Source: JAXMBN01 sp046349875 (lineage in GTDB: Bacteria; Planctomycetota; Planctomycetia; Pirellulales; Pirellulaceae). Taken from it: 56,926 bases of DNA. How positions within the stretch are numbered: position 1 is the stretch's first letter; every line of letters begins with the position of its first letter. The position numbers and the translations under genes are program-made. The notes beneath the pieces were generated by a model. That model did no database searches. It had not been told where the DNA came from and saw only the letters and a program-made list of their open reading frames with translations. Shown here piece by piece: positions 9,251 to 17,264 of this stretch. The stretch lies in contig JAXMBN010000035.1 of NCBI GenBank assembly GCA_046349875.1, forward strand, positions 1 through 56,926, given 5' to 3'.

Positions 9251-10591
9251 CTAAAGATCGACAAGAGCTGCGTTTGCATCGCCAAACTCTTTCGCTTCGA
9301 CACCCATTCGGTTCATCACCGAGAGGTAGAAACTGCAAAGCTTCTTTTCATTCTCTTCGCGCTTTCCATAATCGAGCACTCGACCAGTCTTCAATTGGCC
9401 TTGAAGACCACCCAGGGTGAGCAATGGAACCCGTGTCGAATCGTGTTTCGCTCCCGACCACATATTATTGACAAACATTATGCAGGAATGATCGAGTACC
9501 GTGCCGTCGCCTTCTTGCATGCTGTCTAATTTCTGGGCCAGGTATGCAAATTGACTACTATAAAACGTTGTTACACGTTCCCACTCATCCGACATTTCAT
9601 CGTGCGAAGCCAAGTGGTGTGGTTTCTTAACGTCTAGAAACGGATAGAACAATCCAGAGATGTCGCGACATAGGAGCAATGACGCTACCCGCGTTCGATG
9701 TGATTGGAAAGCCAAGGCGATAATATCGCACATCAGTCGCATATGTTCGCGAATGTCTTCAGGCAATCCGTTATTGGGGCGTTCCATCCGAATGGGACTG
9801 GGGCCTTTTTGAACAAGCGTGGATTGAGCTTTCTCGACCGAAGCGCGTTGGCGTTCGATACGCTTCTCGACCTCACGAATGCTGGTGAGATATTCATCGA
9901 GCTTGGTTCGGTCGCTTTGGCTGGCTTTGGAGGATAGCTGTTCGGCATCTTCTAAGATTCGATCCAGAATGCTCTTGTTGCGTTGCGATCCGCGGTTCTC
10001 GAAAAGGCTATCGAATGCGAGCGACGGATAGACTTCCATGGGAACCGGAGAAGTAGAGTTTTGCCATGAAATGTGTGAGCTATAAGCCATCGAAAAATTG
10101 GTTTCGTGGTAGCCTGTGGTTGGCTGTTCGCATCCGAGCACTAAGCTTGGCACGATATCTTCTTGGCCGATGGCATTAGCGATGGCTTGGTCGACACTGA
10201 TACCGCCTCGAAGTTCAGCACCTTTCTTAAGGGCAGCTCCAGAAAGGATATTTCCCGTTTGCCCCGGATGGATTCCTACACCGGTTGCGTTCTTATTAAA
10301 GAGTCCATTGATGACATTGAGTTTCGACTTTAGACCATCCAGTGGAGCCAAGCAACGGCTCAGCTCCATGTCGTTCCCTTCTCCCTTGGCCCACCAATGT
10401 TCTGGATGAACACCGCATGCCATGAAGAGGGCGGCGAACCGCGCGGGATACTTTTCGGGTTCAGCCGATGATGAAGATAGAGCTTGGCCCCACACCGGAA
10501 TCGATTCTAGCCAGGGCAATCCGACAGTCACGCCGACACCGCGGAGCCAAGTCCGTCGATTCCAATTTGCCGATAGTCCTTCGTGATTCAT
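9251..10591 (-). CDS. DUF1552 family secreted protein
   Basis: DUF1552 proteins are paired with DUF1592-type cytochromes in planctomycetes and are thought to be exported; their activity is unknown. The N-terminus (NWNRRTWLRGVGVTVGLPWL) is a twin-Arg-like signal ending near VWGQA. Family signatures are RFAALFMACGVHPEHWW, HPGQTGNILSGAALKKG, ISVDQAIANAIG and, near the end, FVNNMWSGAKHDSTRVPLLT. A heptad-like helical stretch around residues 205-265 looks like a coiled coil. GGTGGAG before ATG 10591 overlaps the stop region of the upstream cytochrome gene, giving 5-bp spacing and coupled translation. It is the third gene of the PQQ / DUF1592 / DUF1552 operon. Confidence 0.93.
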   Translation of the reverse strand: MNHEGLSANWNRRTWLRGVGVTVGLPWLESIPVWGQALSSSSAEPEKYPARFAALFMACGVHPEHWWAKGEGNDMELSRCLAPLDGLKSKLNVINGLFNKNATGVGIHPGQTGNILSGAALKKGAELRGGISVDQAIANAIGQEDIVPSLVLGCEQPTTGYHETNFSMAYSSHISWQNSTSPVPMEVYPSLAFDSLFENRGSQRNKSILDRILEDAEQLSSKASQSDRTKLDEYLTSIREVEKRIERQRASVEKAQSTLVQKGPSPIRMERPNNGLPEDIREHMRLMCDIIALAFQSHRTRVASLLLCRDISGLFYPFLDVKKPHHLASHDEMSDEWERVTTFYSSQFAYLAQKLDSMQEGDGTVLDHSCIMFVNNMWSGAKHDSTRVPLLTLGGLQGQLKTGRVLDYGKREENEKKLCSFYLSVMNRMGVEAKEFGDANAALVDL

Positions 10592-10596
10592 CGTGG

Positions 10597-13500
10597 TTAC
10601 TCCACCTGCACTTCAGCGCTGCGTTTGGTCAAAAAGGGCTCGCTTCGTAAGATGACGTCCCATGCCGTTTGGATTTTGTCGTCATTCTTGCTGAGTTCTT
10701 GTAACATTTCTTGGATAAGTAAGTCATCCGATAAAATGAGATTGCGACCCAAGGCAAAGGATAGCAAGCTTTGGCAGAAATGGCGTCGGAAGTCTTCACG
10801 GCGCTGGGTATTGAGATAGTCCTTCAGGCCTTGCAATCCGCGGGCTTCTAATCCTTTCGGAAGAATACCATCATCTGCGATGGGGCGTCCTGCTAAGTCT
10901 TTCGAACGAGGTCGACCAATGGGATCGAATCCTTCGAGCAATAGTCCAGCACCATCGAAGCGATCATGACAGCTACCACAACTCGGATGTTCTCGGTGTT
11001 TGGCTAGGAGCTCGCGTAAAGTCAAATCGCCCAATTGATGTTCCGATGCTGGGAGTTCGGGAACATTGGGTGGAGGAGGCGGGATCTTTTCGCCGAGGAG
11101 TTTGCGGACAACCCAATAACCACGTTTGACAGGACTTGTTCTGAGGCCAGGCGAGTTCTGAGTGAGAAACACTCCCATGGGAACCAAGCCGCCGCGATGG
11201 TGTGCGCGAGCACCCTCGATTCGAATCCATTGATTCGGATCGGTGTTCGATGGCCATTCGATACCATAGTGCTTGGCAAGCGTACGATTGACGACCACAT
11301 GATCCGAATCCAATAAGTCGAATAGCCGTCCGTTGCTGCGAACGAGTTCCATAAAATACTCGATCGGTTCCTCTGCCATGGATTGTCGTAGTTCGTCGGT
11401 AAACTCTGGGAATTGCTCTCGATCGACTCCGTTGTGCTGGTCGAAGCGGCGAAATTCCAGCCAGTTGCCCAAGAACTCCCGAGCCATTCCGCGAAGGCGA
11501 TCATCGTTGAGCATGCGATGGAGTTGTTGTCGACGCATCGAGGCATCATCCCATTGCGTGGCGATGACTTGCTGCAATGGCGCATCGGGAATGCTCGACC
11601 ATACGAAGAAGGAGATACGATTCGCCAACTCAAGGGGCGTTAACGAAACCCGAGCCGATCCTTGGGATTGCAAGTCCCATCGAAAGAGATGCGATGGAGA
11701 AACCAAGATCGAGATGAGCGTATCTTCCATGGCCGAACGATGGTCAGCATTGGGCAGTTTTCGGGATCGTTCATAAAACGACAGAATCTCCTTTTGCTCC
11801 CGATCGGTTACCGGACGCCGAAACGCACGCGATGCCAAAGCCAACATCGATTGCAGTTGAACTTGCTGCGACTGTTCCAGCTTGCTCTCGAGCGAACGGA
11901 TTTGGCGATTCATGTCTGCGAAATAAAATTCCACTGCCTTGATGACGCGAGGATCGGCTTCACGACGATGCAGCTTCTCGACGTATGTGTCGGCGAATCG
12001 TTTCATCATGGCATCGGAATTAGCCGACTTGTCTTCGGCTCGAACAAAATGGAATGCTTCTTCGTTGATGAAGGAAGCTTCCGCCCGTTCGTACCAAATG
12101 AAGCCGCTGTACTGGCGAAACGGAACCAACGCTATAAAGTCAAGTTCGTCCCATAGTCGTTGTAGTTCACGGTTTTGTTCGGGAGAGAGAATGAGATCGC
12201 ACAGAGGTTGATCGTCGCGGAAATATCCCATCATGCTATGGAAACCGGCGCTCAATAGGCGGCCTTTGGCTTCTCGCGCGGCCTCCTTTTCGTCGATGTG
12301 CGCGCGGCCGCGTTCAAGAATAAAGAACGCATCGGGAATGAGCTGACAGAACTGGGCGTAGGCTTCTTTTAATTGTGGCTGATAGGTATCGCGATCCTTC
12401 TCGAGCAACTGCAGATCGGGAGCGCTAAGCAGTTCCTTGGACATCTCTGCGTCGAAGAGATCGTCGCGACAGCTTTGCCGAAGAGATGCCATGCGGCGAT
12501 TCTTCCAAAGGACCAGCGTCTGCGATCCGCCATTCATACCACCTGGTCCCTTGAGGTTCTTCACGACGGGAGTCAGCTTCTTGCGAGTCTCCAGTACTGT
12601 TTGTGCAAGGTCGAGGCACTGCTGCTGAACGAGTTGGGGATTGTCGGGATAATCGACGATGGCTTCCCATCGTTGGCGAAGATCTGCGAGAGGTCCTATC
12701 GTAGAGTTTGAATCGTGCAATGTCGCGACGATCTTGCGGAGGTAGGGGAGGCTAAGTTGATACTCGAGCACAACACGCTGCAGTTGCTCGTCGCGATAAG
12801 GGTAGGTTCCTTGCCGGCGAAGCGAGTAGGCTGCAGTTAGGTAGGCATCGAGAGCAACGGGTTGGCGTCGATAGAAATCGACGATGCGTTGGACGCAGTA
12901 TTTGTCGCGATCGGTATCGGTGACGACAGGAAATGGGGCGAAGCGAATGCCATCTGGATCCAAAAGCATATGGTCAGCCACTTCGCGGGCAGCGTCGAGA
13001 TACTTCGTTACCATCGATGGCGCGATGACCAATGAATCGGCCGAGTTGTCAAAACCGAGTTCATTGGCAGGATCGACAGGGAAGTTGCGAGCCGGCCGAA
13101 TGTCGATGCCAGTGAGATCGCGAATCGAATAGTTGAATTCTTGATTCGTTAGTCGTCGAGTCGAAATCGGACCGGGATCTCCCCGACGACTTTCGGCTTC
13201 GCGATTACGAAATAGCTGCGTCCACTTTTGGAGAACTTGAATTTCTTCGACCGAAGGTTGTTGGTTATGTTCCTTCGGAGGCATCTCGTCCGCGTGAGCG
13301 CGAGCCATCATTTCTTGCCACGTGGACCAACTCTGAGCAACCTCGCGAGGGCTCGTAAAGCGTTGCGTATCGAGTTTGGCTTCCGCTGAAGTGCCACTGT
13401 GGCAATCATCGCAATATTTGGCCAACATGGGGCGAATCGATTCTCGATAACCGCGATCGATGTCATCTTCCGCCAGGATGGGTTGAAGCATGCCCATCAG

Positions 13501-13608
13501 ACCGAGAATCGCAACCCAAACAGTGATCGTGTCACGCTTTGTGCGGAGCTGATTGGATTGCCAAACCAAATACTCGTGGAGCCAGCGCAGTTGCATCCGA
13601 GACCGCAT
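10597..13608 (-). CDS. planctomycete cytochrome, DUF1587-DUF1595-DUF1592-DUF1588-DUF1585
   Basis: Large (1003 aa) secreted PSCyt2-type protein. After a signal anchor (VWVAILGLMGMLQPILA) a haem-c site C66-DDC-H70 lies in a short cytochrome-like domain. The usual series follows: DUF1587 (RRLTNQEFNYSIRDLTGIDI), a long insert of about 300 residues, DUF1595 (ASRAFRRPVTDREQKEIL), DUF1592 (LTPLELANRISFFVWSSIPD), DUF1588 with a second CxxCH (HPSCGSCHDRFDGAGLLLEG), and DUF1585 at the end (FRRHFCQSLLSFALGRNL). Such proteins may carry electrons or act as dehydrogenases on polysaccharide products, but this is unproven. The start lies 1 bp from the PQQ gene stop, so translation is coupled. Confidence 0.95.
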   Translation of the reverse strand: MRSRMQLRWLHEYLVWQSNQLRTKRDTITVWVAILGLMGMLQPILAEDDIDRGYRESIRPMLAKYCDDCHSGTSAEAKLDTQRFTSPREVAQSWSTWQEMMARAHADEMPPKEHNQQPSVEEIQVLQKWTQLFRNREAESRRGDPGPISTRRLTNQEFNYSIRDLTGIDIRPARNFPVDPANELGFDNSADSLVIAPSMVTKYLDAAREVADHMLLDPDGIRFAPFPVVTDTDRDKYCVQRIVDFYRRQPVALDAYLTAAYSLRRQGTYPYRDEQLQRVVLEYQLSLPYLRKIVATLHDSNSTIGPLADLRQRWEAIVDYPDNPQLVQQQCLDLAQTVLETRKKLTPVVKNLKGPGGMNGGSQTLVLWKNRRMASLRQSCRDDLFDAEMSKELLSAPDLQLLEKDRDTYQPQLKEAYAQFCQLIPDAFFILERGRAHIDEKEAAREAKGRLLSAGFHSMMGYFRDDQPLCDLILSPEQNRELQRLWDELDFIALVPFRQYSGFIWYERAEASFINEEAFHFVRAEDKSANSDAMMKRFADTYVEKLHRREADPRVIKAVEFYFADMNRQIRSLESKLEQSQQVQLQSMLALASRAFRRPVTDREQKEILSFYERSRKLPNADHRSAMEDTLISILVSPSHLFRWDLQSQGSARVSLTPLELANRISFFVWSSIPDAPLQQVIATQWDDASMRRQQLHRMLNDDRLRGMAREFLGNWLEFRRFDQHNGVDREQFPEFTDELRQSMAEEPIEYFMELVRSNGRLFDLLDSDHVVVNRTLAKHYGIEWPSNTDPNQWIRIEGARAHHRGGLVPMGVFLTQNSPGLRTSPVKRGYWVVRKLLGEKIPPPPPNVPELPASEHQLGDLTLRELLAKHREHPSCGSCHDRFDGAGLLLEGFDPIGRPRSKDLAGRPIADDGILPKGLEARGLQGLKDYLNTQRREDFRRHFCQSLLSFALGRNLILSDDLLIQEMLQELSKNDDKIQTAWDVILRSEPFLTKRSAEVQVE

Positions 13609-13609
13609 G

Positions 13610-14887
13610 CTACTTATTACCTATGCAGAACAAGTGCTTTTCGCCGCGAAGCAAAAGCCGATCGCCCGATGGAATTGGAGAACCGATGATGGGTTCGCCC
13701 AAATTATTTTCTGCAACCATCTCAAAGTTGCTTTCGGTAATTTTGGCAACGTAAACCATACCATCTTCGCGAGGTGCATAGAGTTTGTCACCCATGATGA
13801 GTGGCGATGAATAGAAATTGGATCGACCTTTGGGAAAGGCTCCATTCCATACGGTCTTTCCTGTTTTAGGATCGAGGCATTCGACTTCGCCTTTGTCACG
13901 CACGAGAACGATCTTGTCTCCCAAGACAGCTGGTGTTGGTACGAACGTTCCAACATCGTCGCGTTTCCAAATGTGACTGGATGCGGTGGTATCGCCCGAT
14001 CCTTGAAGCCGAACACCAAAGAGCTTGGGGACGCCTCGATCATTGCGACCATATGCTATGACGGCCATATCTCCCACAAGGATGGGCGTCACAATGGCAG
14101 GCCATAGCTTGCTTCCTTCGGGGTTAAAGTTGCCACATTCGTAGAGCAATTCTCCTTTGGCGGCGCTGTGTACCGTGACTCGCTCTGCGCCCCAAGTCAC
14201 AATTGCTTCTTGGCCTGCAAATTGGGTGACGACGGGAGTACTGTAGCCATGATCGCATTCTTGTGGCGTTTTGTAATTGCGATCGACTTTCCAGACGATT
14301 TCTCCCGTCTTCTTATGGAAAGCGGCTAACCAGGATTCCCCTTCATGCATGCGAGCCATCACCACATGATTTTGCGTCAGGATCGGGGAAGTACCATGAT
14401 CCCAATAGAGGGTGTCTTTTCCGAATTGCTGAACGAGATCCTGCTTCCAAAGTACTTTGCCTTGAAAATCGAGAGCAGCAAAGGTACCACTCTTAAAGTA
14501 GACAAAGATCGACTGACCATCGGTGACCGGTGAAGCATTGCAACCCGACCCATTGCGATGTTTCCCTGCATTCTCAGAACCAAAGACTTGTTGCCATTGA
14601 AGCTTGCCCAGCGTATCAAAACAAACGACCGCATCTTTACCTTCCACAGGGGCCGTCAAAATGATCTTGCCAGCGTGTTGAATGGGTGTCGAACAACCTT
14701 TGCCAGGTAGATCCGCTTTCCATACAACCTGATCGGGACCGAAGCGATCAGGAACGTTTCCCTTCGCCACATAACCGCGATTGTCTGAGCCTCGCCATGA
14801 TGGCCACGAGGAACTGTCTTCGGCATGTGTCCAGCTACCGACACAGCTCATCCAACCACACAAAAGAAGCAGCACCGATCGTTTCAT
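13610..14887 (-). CDS. secreted PQQ-like beta-propeller protein
   Basis: A 425-residue protein with a signal peptide (MKRSVLLLLCGWMSCVGSWTHA) and repeated PQQ-type propeller blades, for example VVCFDTLGKLQWQQVFG, AALDFQGKVLWKQDL, AAFHKKTGEIVWKVDRN and ECLDPKTGKTVWNGAFP. The WPSWRGSDNRGYV opening is common in planctomycete members of this family. It resembles BamB-like or quinoprotein dehydrogenase-like propellers but lacks an obvious catalytic site, so a scaffold or cofactor-bound role is only possible. It is the first gene of a tightly packed minus-strand operon with the DUF1592-type cytochrome (1-bp spacing) and the DUF1552 protein. Confidence 0.92.
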   Translation of the reverse strand: MKRSVLLLLCGWMSCVGSWTHAEDSSSWPSWRGSDNRGYVAKGNVPDRFGPDQVVWKADLPGKGCSTPIQHAGKIILTAPVEGKDAVVCFDTLGKLQWQQVFGSENAGKHRNGSGCNASPVTDGQSIFVYFKSGTFAALDFQGKVLWKQDLVQQFGKDTLYWDHGTSPILTQNHVVMARMHEGESWLAAFHKKTGEIVWKVDRNYKTPQECDHGYSTPVVTQFAGQEAIVTWGAERVTVHSAAKGELLYECGNFNPEGSKLWPAIVTPILVGDMAVIAYGRNDRGVPKLFGVRLQGSGDTTASSHIWKRDDVGTFVPTPAVLGDKIVLVRDKGEVECLDPKTGKTVWNGAFPKGRSNFYSSPLIMGDKLYAPREDGMVYVAKITESNFEMVAENNLGEPIIGSPIPSGDRLLLRGEKHLFCIGNK

Positions 14888-14949
14888 AAGAGACGGTTTC
14901 CGTAAGGAGGAAGGGATTCTGGAGGGAACCTCTAGTTTACTCGCGTGAA

Positions 14950-15000
14950 GTGGCTAGTGGCTAGTGGCTGAGACGAGCCGAGAGCCGAGAGCCGAGAGAG
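14950..15000. repeat. two adjacent 7-bp tandem microrepeats
   Basis: Three copies of GTGGCTA/G (14950-14970) are followed by three copies of GAGCCGA (14975-14995) and GAGAG. They fill the spacer between the PQQ gene start and the AlkD stop. They are length-variable by nature and would be useful strain markers. No regulatory role can be seen. Confidence 0.7.
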
Positions 15001-15004
15001 GGGG

Positions 15005-15718
15005 CTACTTTGCGAGGTAGTGCTGCCTTTGTTCGGCTGGAAATTTTTCGATGGCATAGCGGAGCATGGTCCGTGGCATCTCACCAGCGTGCTGGTCAAG
15101 AAATTGATACTCGAGTGAAGGTTCGCGATCGCCAATCTCGCGGAGCATCCAGCCTACAGCTTTGTGAATCAAGTCCTCTTGGTCGCGCAGCAATGACTTA
15201 GAAAGTTCAAGTGCGTCTTTGAAATCGCCTTTGCGAATAAAATACTGGGTCGCAATGATCGCGATGCGACGCTCCCAAAGTGAACTCGATTTAACGAGGA
15301 CTCTTAGAATCTTGCGGGATCCATTGGCGATATGTTTTCCAACGAGCGTAGGGGCGGAGCTATCAACCAAATCCCAGTTGTTCACATAGCGCGTTTGCTC
15401 GAGATAATAACGATGGATCGCATCGCGTTCGCTAGGTTCGCATTTTGCATAGCGATCTACTAACAATAGAAGAGCTAATAGTCGTTCTTCATGCCATCGA
15501 GATGGCAACAGCTTTTTGACGGTATCAAATTCGATCGAACGATACTTCTTCGCGATAGCGCGAAGGGCTGGAACACGAATGCCTAAGAACTCATCACCTT
15601 CTCCATATTCCCCAGGGCCGGTCTTGAAATAACGCAATGCCTGTTGAGCGCGTTCGGGGCTGGCTTGCTTGCGAAGCTCTTCCTGAATGGTGGTCCATTC
15701 CGAAGCCACTTTCTTCAT
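15005..15718 (-). CDS. AlkD-family DNA alkylation repair protein
   Basis: HEAT-repeat DNA glycosylase of the AlkD family, which removes N3- and N7-alkylated purines in the cytoplasm. The 237-residue length and motif order fit: FKTGPGEYGEGDEFLGIRVP near residues 30-50, the long helical repeats, YVNNWDLVDSSAPTLVGKHI, which holds the conserved Trp/Asp active-site region, then SSSLWERRIAIIATQYFIRK, and KAVGWMLREIGDRE, which is nearly invariant in the family. It starts 25 bp after the DUF1501 stop and could be co-transcribed, although the functions are unrelated. A second alkylation-repair gene, ada, lies about 31 kb away. Confidence 0.95.
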   Translation of the reverse strand: MKKVASEWTTIQEELRKQASPERAQQALRYFKTGPGEYGEGDEFLGIRVPALRAIAKKYRSIEFDTVKKLLPSRWHEERLLALLLLVDRYAKCEPSERDAIHRYYLEQTRYVNNWDLVDSSAPTLVGKHIANGSRKILRVLVKSSSLWERRIAIIATQYFIRKGDFKDALELSKSLLRDQEDLIHKAVGWMLREIGDREPSLEYQFLDQHAGEMPRTMLRYAIEKFPAEQRQHYLAK

Positions 15719-15742
15719 GGTTGCAACTTTCGAAAAGTCGAT

Positions 15743-17203
15743 CTACGCAAGCAGTTCGGAACGGACCACGCCATGAATGTCGGTGAGACGGAAATCGCGG
15801 CCTTGGTATCGATAAGTCAGCCGTTCGTGCTGGATGCCTAAGAGGTGGAACAAGGTTGCATTGAGGTCGTGAACGTGCACGGGGTCGCGAACAACATTGT
15901 AGCAGTAGTCATCGGTCTCGCCGAAGGTGAGCCCCTTTTTGATGCCGGCTCCGGCCAGCAAGATCGTAAAACACCGTGGGTGATGATCGCGACCATAATT
16001 TTCGGCCGTGATCGCGCCTTGCGAATAAATGGTTCGGCCAAATTCGCCGCCCCAGACCAAGAGTGTATCGTCGAGCATACCGCGTTGTTCGAGATCTTCG
16101 ATCAGTGCGGCCGTCGCTTGATCCGTATCCTGGCATTGGCCTCGTATGGCGGCAGGCAGGCCACCATGATGGTCCCAACCCATGTGGAAGAGCTGAACAA
16201 AACGCACATCCCGTTCAGCCAAGCGACGCGCCAAAAGGCAGTTGGCCGCATAACTACCGGGACGCGTGACGTCAGGGCCATACTTTTCAAGAATGTGTTT
16301 GGGTTCTTTCGAGAAGTCGAGCAACTCGGGGACGCTCGATTGCATCCGAAAAGCCATTTCGTACTGCGCGATCCGAGTTTGAATCTCGTTATCTTGTTTG
16401 GCTTCAAAGTGCAGTTGATTTAGTTCAGCTAGGCGATCCAGCGATGCGCGACGCGTCTGTCGGTCTACGCCAGCTGGGTTCGACAGATAGAGTACTGCAT
16501 CTCCTTGATTGCGAAACTTCACGCCTTGATGTTTCGAGGGAAGAAAGCCTGCACCCCATAGTCGGTCGTACAAGGGTTGATCGTCTTTGCGACCACTTCC
16601 AAATGAGGTAAGGACCACATAAGCGGGTAGATCTCGATTCTCGCTTCCAAGGCCGTAGCTGACCCATGCCCCAATGCTTGGACGTCCTGCTAATTGAGCT
16701 CCTGTTTGGCAAAAGGTAATCGCGGGATCATGGTTAATGGCTTCGGTCACCATCGTGCGAACCATACACCATTTGTCGGCAAGGCGAGCCATATTGGGAA
16801 GGAGTTCGCTCATCCACATCCCGCTTTGCCCGTGTTGCTGAAACTTGAATATCGATGGAGCCACAGGAAACGTTTTTTGCCCTGAGGTCATCGTTGTCAA
16901 TCGCTGTCCCATCCGAATCGAAGCCGGAAGGTCCTCGCCGCGATGAGCTTCCATGGTCGGTTTGGGATCGAAGAGATCCATTTGCGATGGCGCGCCACTT
17001 TGAAAGAGATAGATGATTCTCTTCGCCTTCGGAGGATGATGTGGAAGCCCCGATAGCATTGGATCTTGGAACGATGCTTGAGCTCGTTGGTCGGATGCCC
17101 ATAGACTTGCAAGGGCTGCCATGCCGGCCCCTTTCAAGCCTTTGCCGAGAAAGAGGCGACGATTTTGTGCATCTTGGAATTGCATGGCCTGAATTGGATT
17201 CAT
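15743..17203 (-). CDS. DUF1501 family secreted protein
   Basis: Second DUF1501 protein of the window (486 aa), only distantly similar to the one at 4611-6053. The N-terminus QNRRLFLGKGLKGAGMAALA is a clear twin-Arg signal ending near QRAQA. Family landmarks are IIYLFQSGAPSQMDLFDPKP, CMVRTMVTEAINHDPAITF, LLVWGGEFGRTIYS and GRDHHPRCFTILLAGAGI. The metal-ligand-type His/Asp residues of the sulfatase-like fold appear present. It lies 61 bp downstream of the DUF1549/DUF1553 gene, the standard planctomycete pairing of exported cytochrome and DUF1501 protein, which suggests joint export and a shared pathway. Confidence 0.95.
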   Translation of the reverse strand: MNPIQAMQFQDAQNRRLFLGKGLKGAGMAALASLWASDQRAQASFQDPMLSGLPHHPPKAKRIIYLFQSGAPSQMDLFDPKPTMEAHRGEDLPASIRMGQRLTTMTSGQKTFPVAPSIFKFQQHGQSGMWMSELLPNMARLADKWCMVRTMVTEAINHDPAITFCQTGAQLAGRPSIGAWVSYGLGSENRDLPAYVVLTSFGSGRKDDQPLYDRLWGAGFLPSKHQGVKFRNQGDAVLYLSNPAGVDRQTRRASLDRLAELNQLHFEAKQDNEIQTRIAQYEMAFRMQSSVPELLDFSKEPKHILEKYGPDVTRPGSYAANCLLARRLAERDVRFVQLFHMGWDHHGGLPAAIRGQCQDTDQATAALIEDLEQRGMLDDTLLVWGGEFGRTIYSQGAITAENYGRDHHPRCFTILLAGAGIKKGLTFGETDDYCYNVVRDPVHVHDLNATLFHLLGIQHERLTYRYQGRDFRLTDIHGVVRSELLA

Positions 17204-17264
17204 GGTGAGCTATCGGTATTCGTGATGAGGGAAGCAACGGATGCAAAAAGCGTTGGAACGAATG

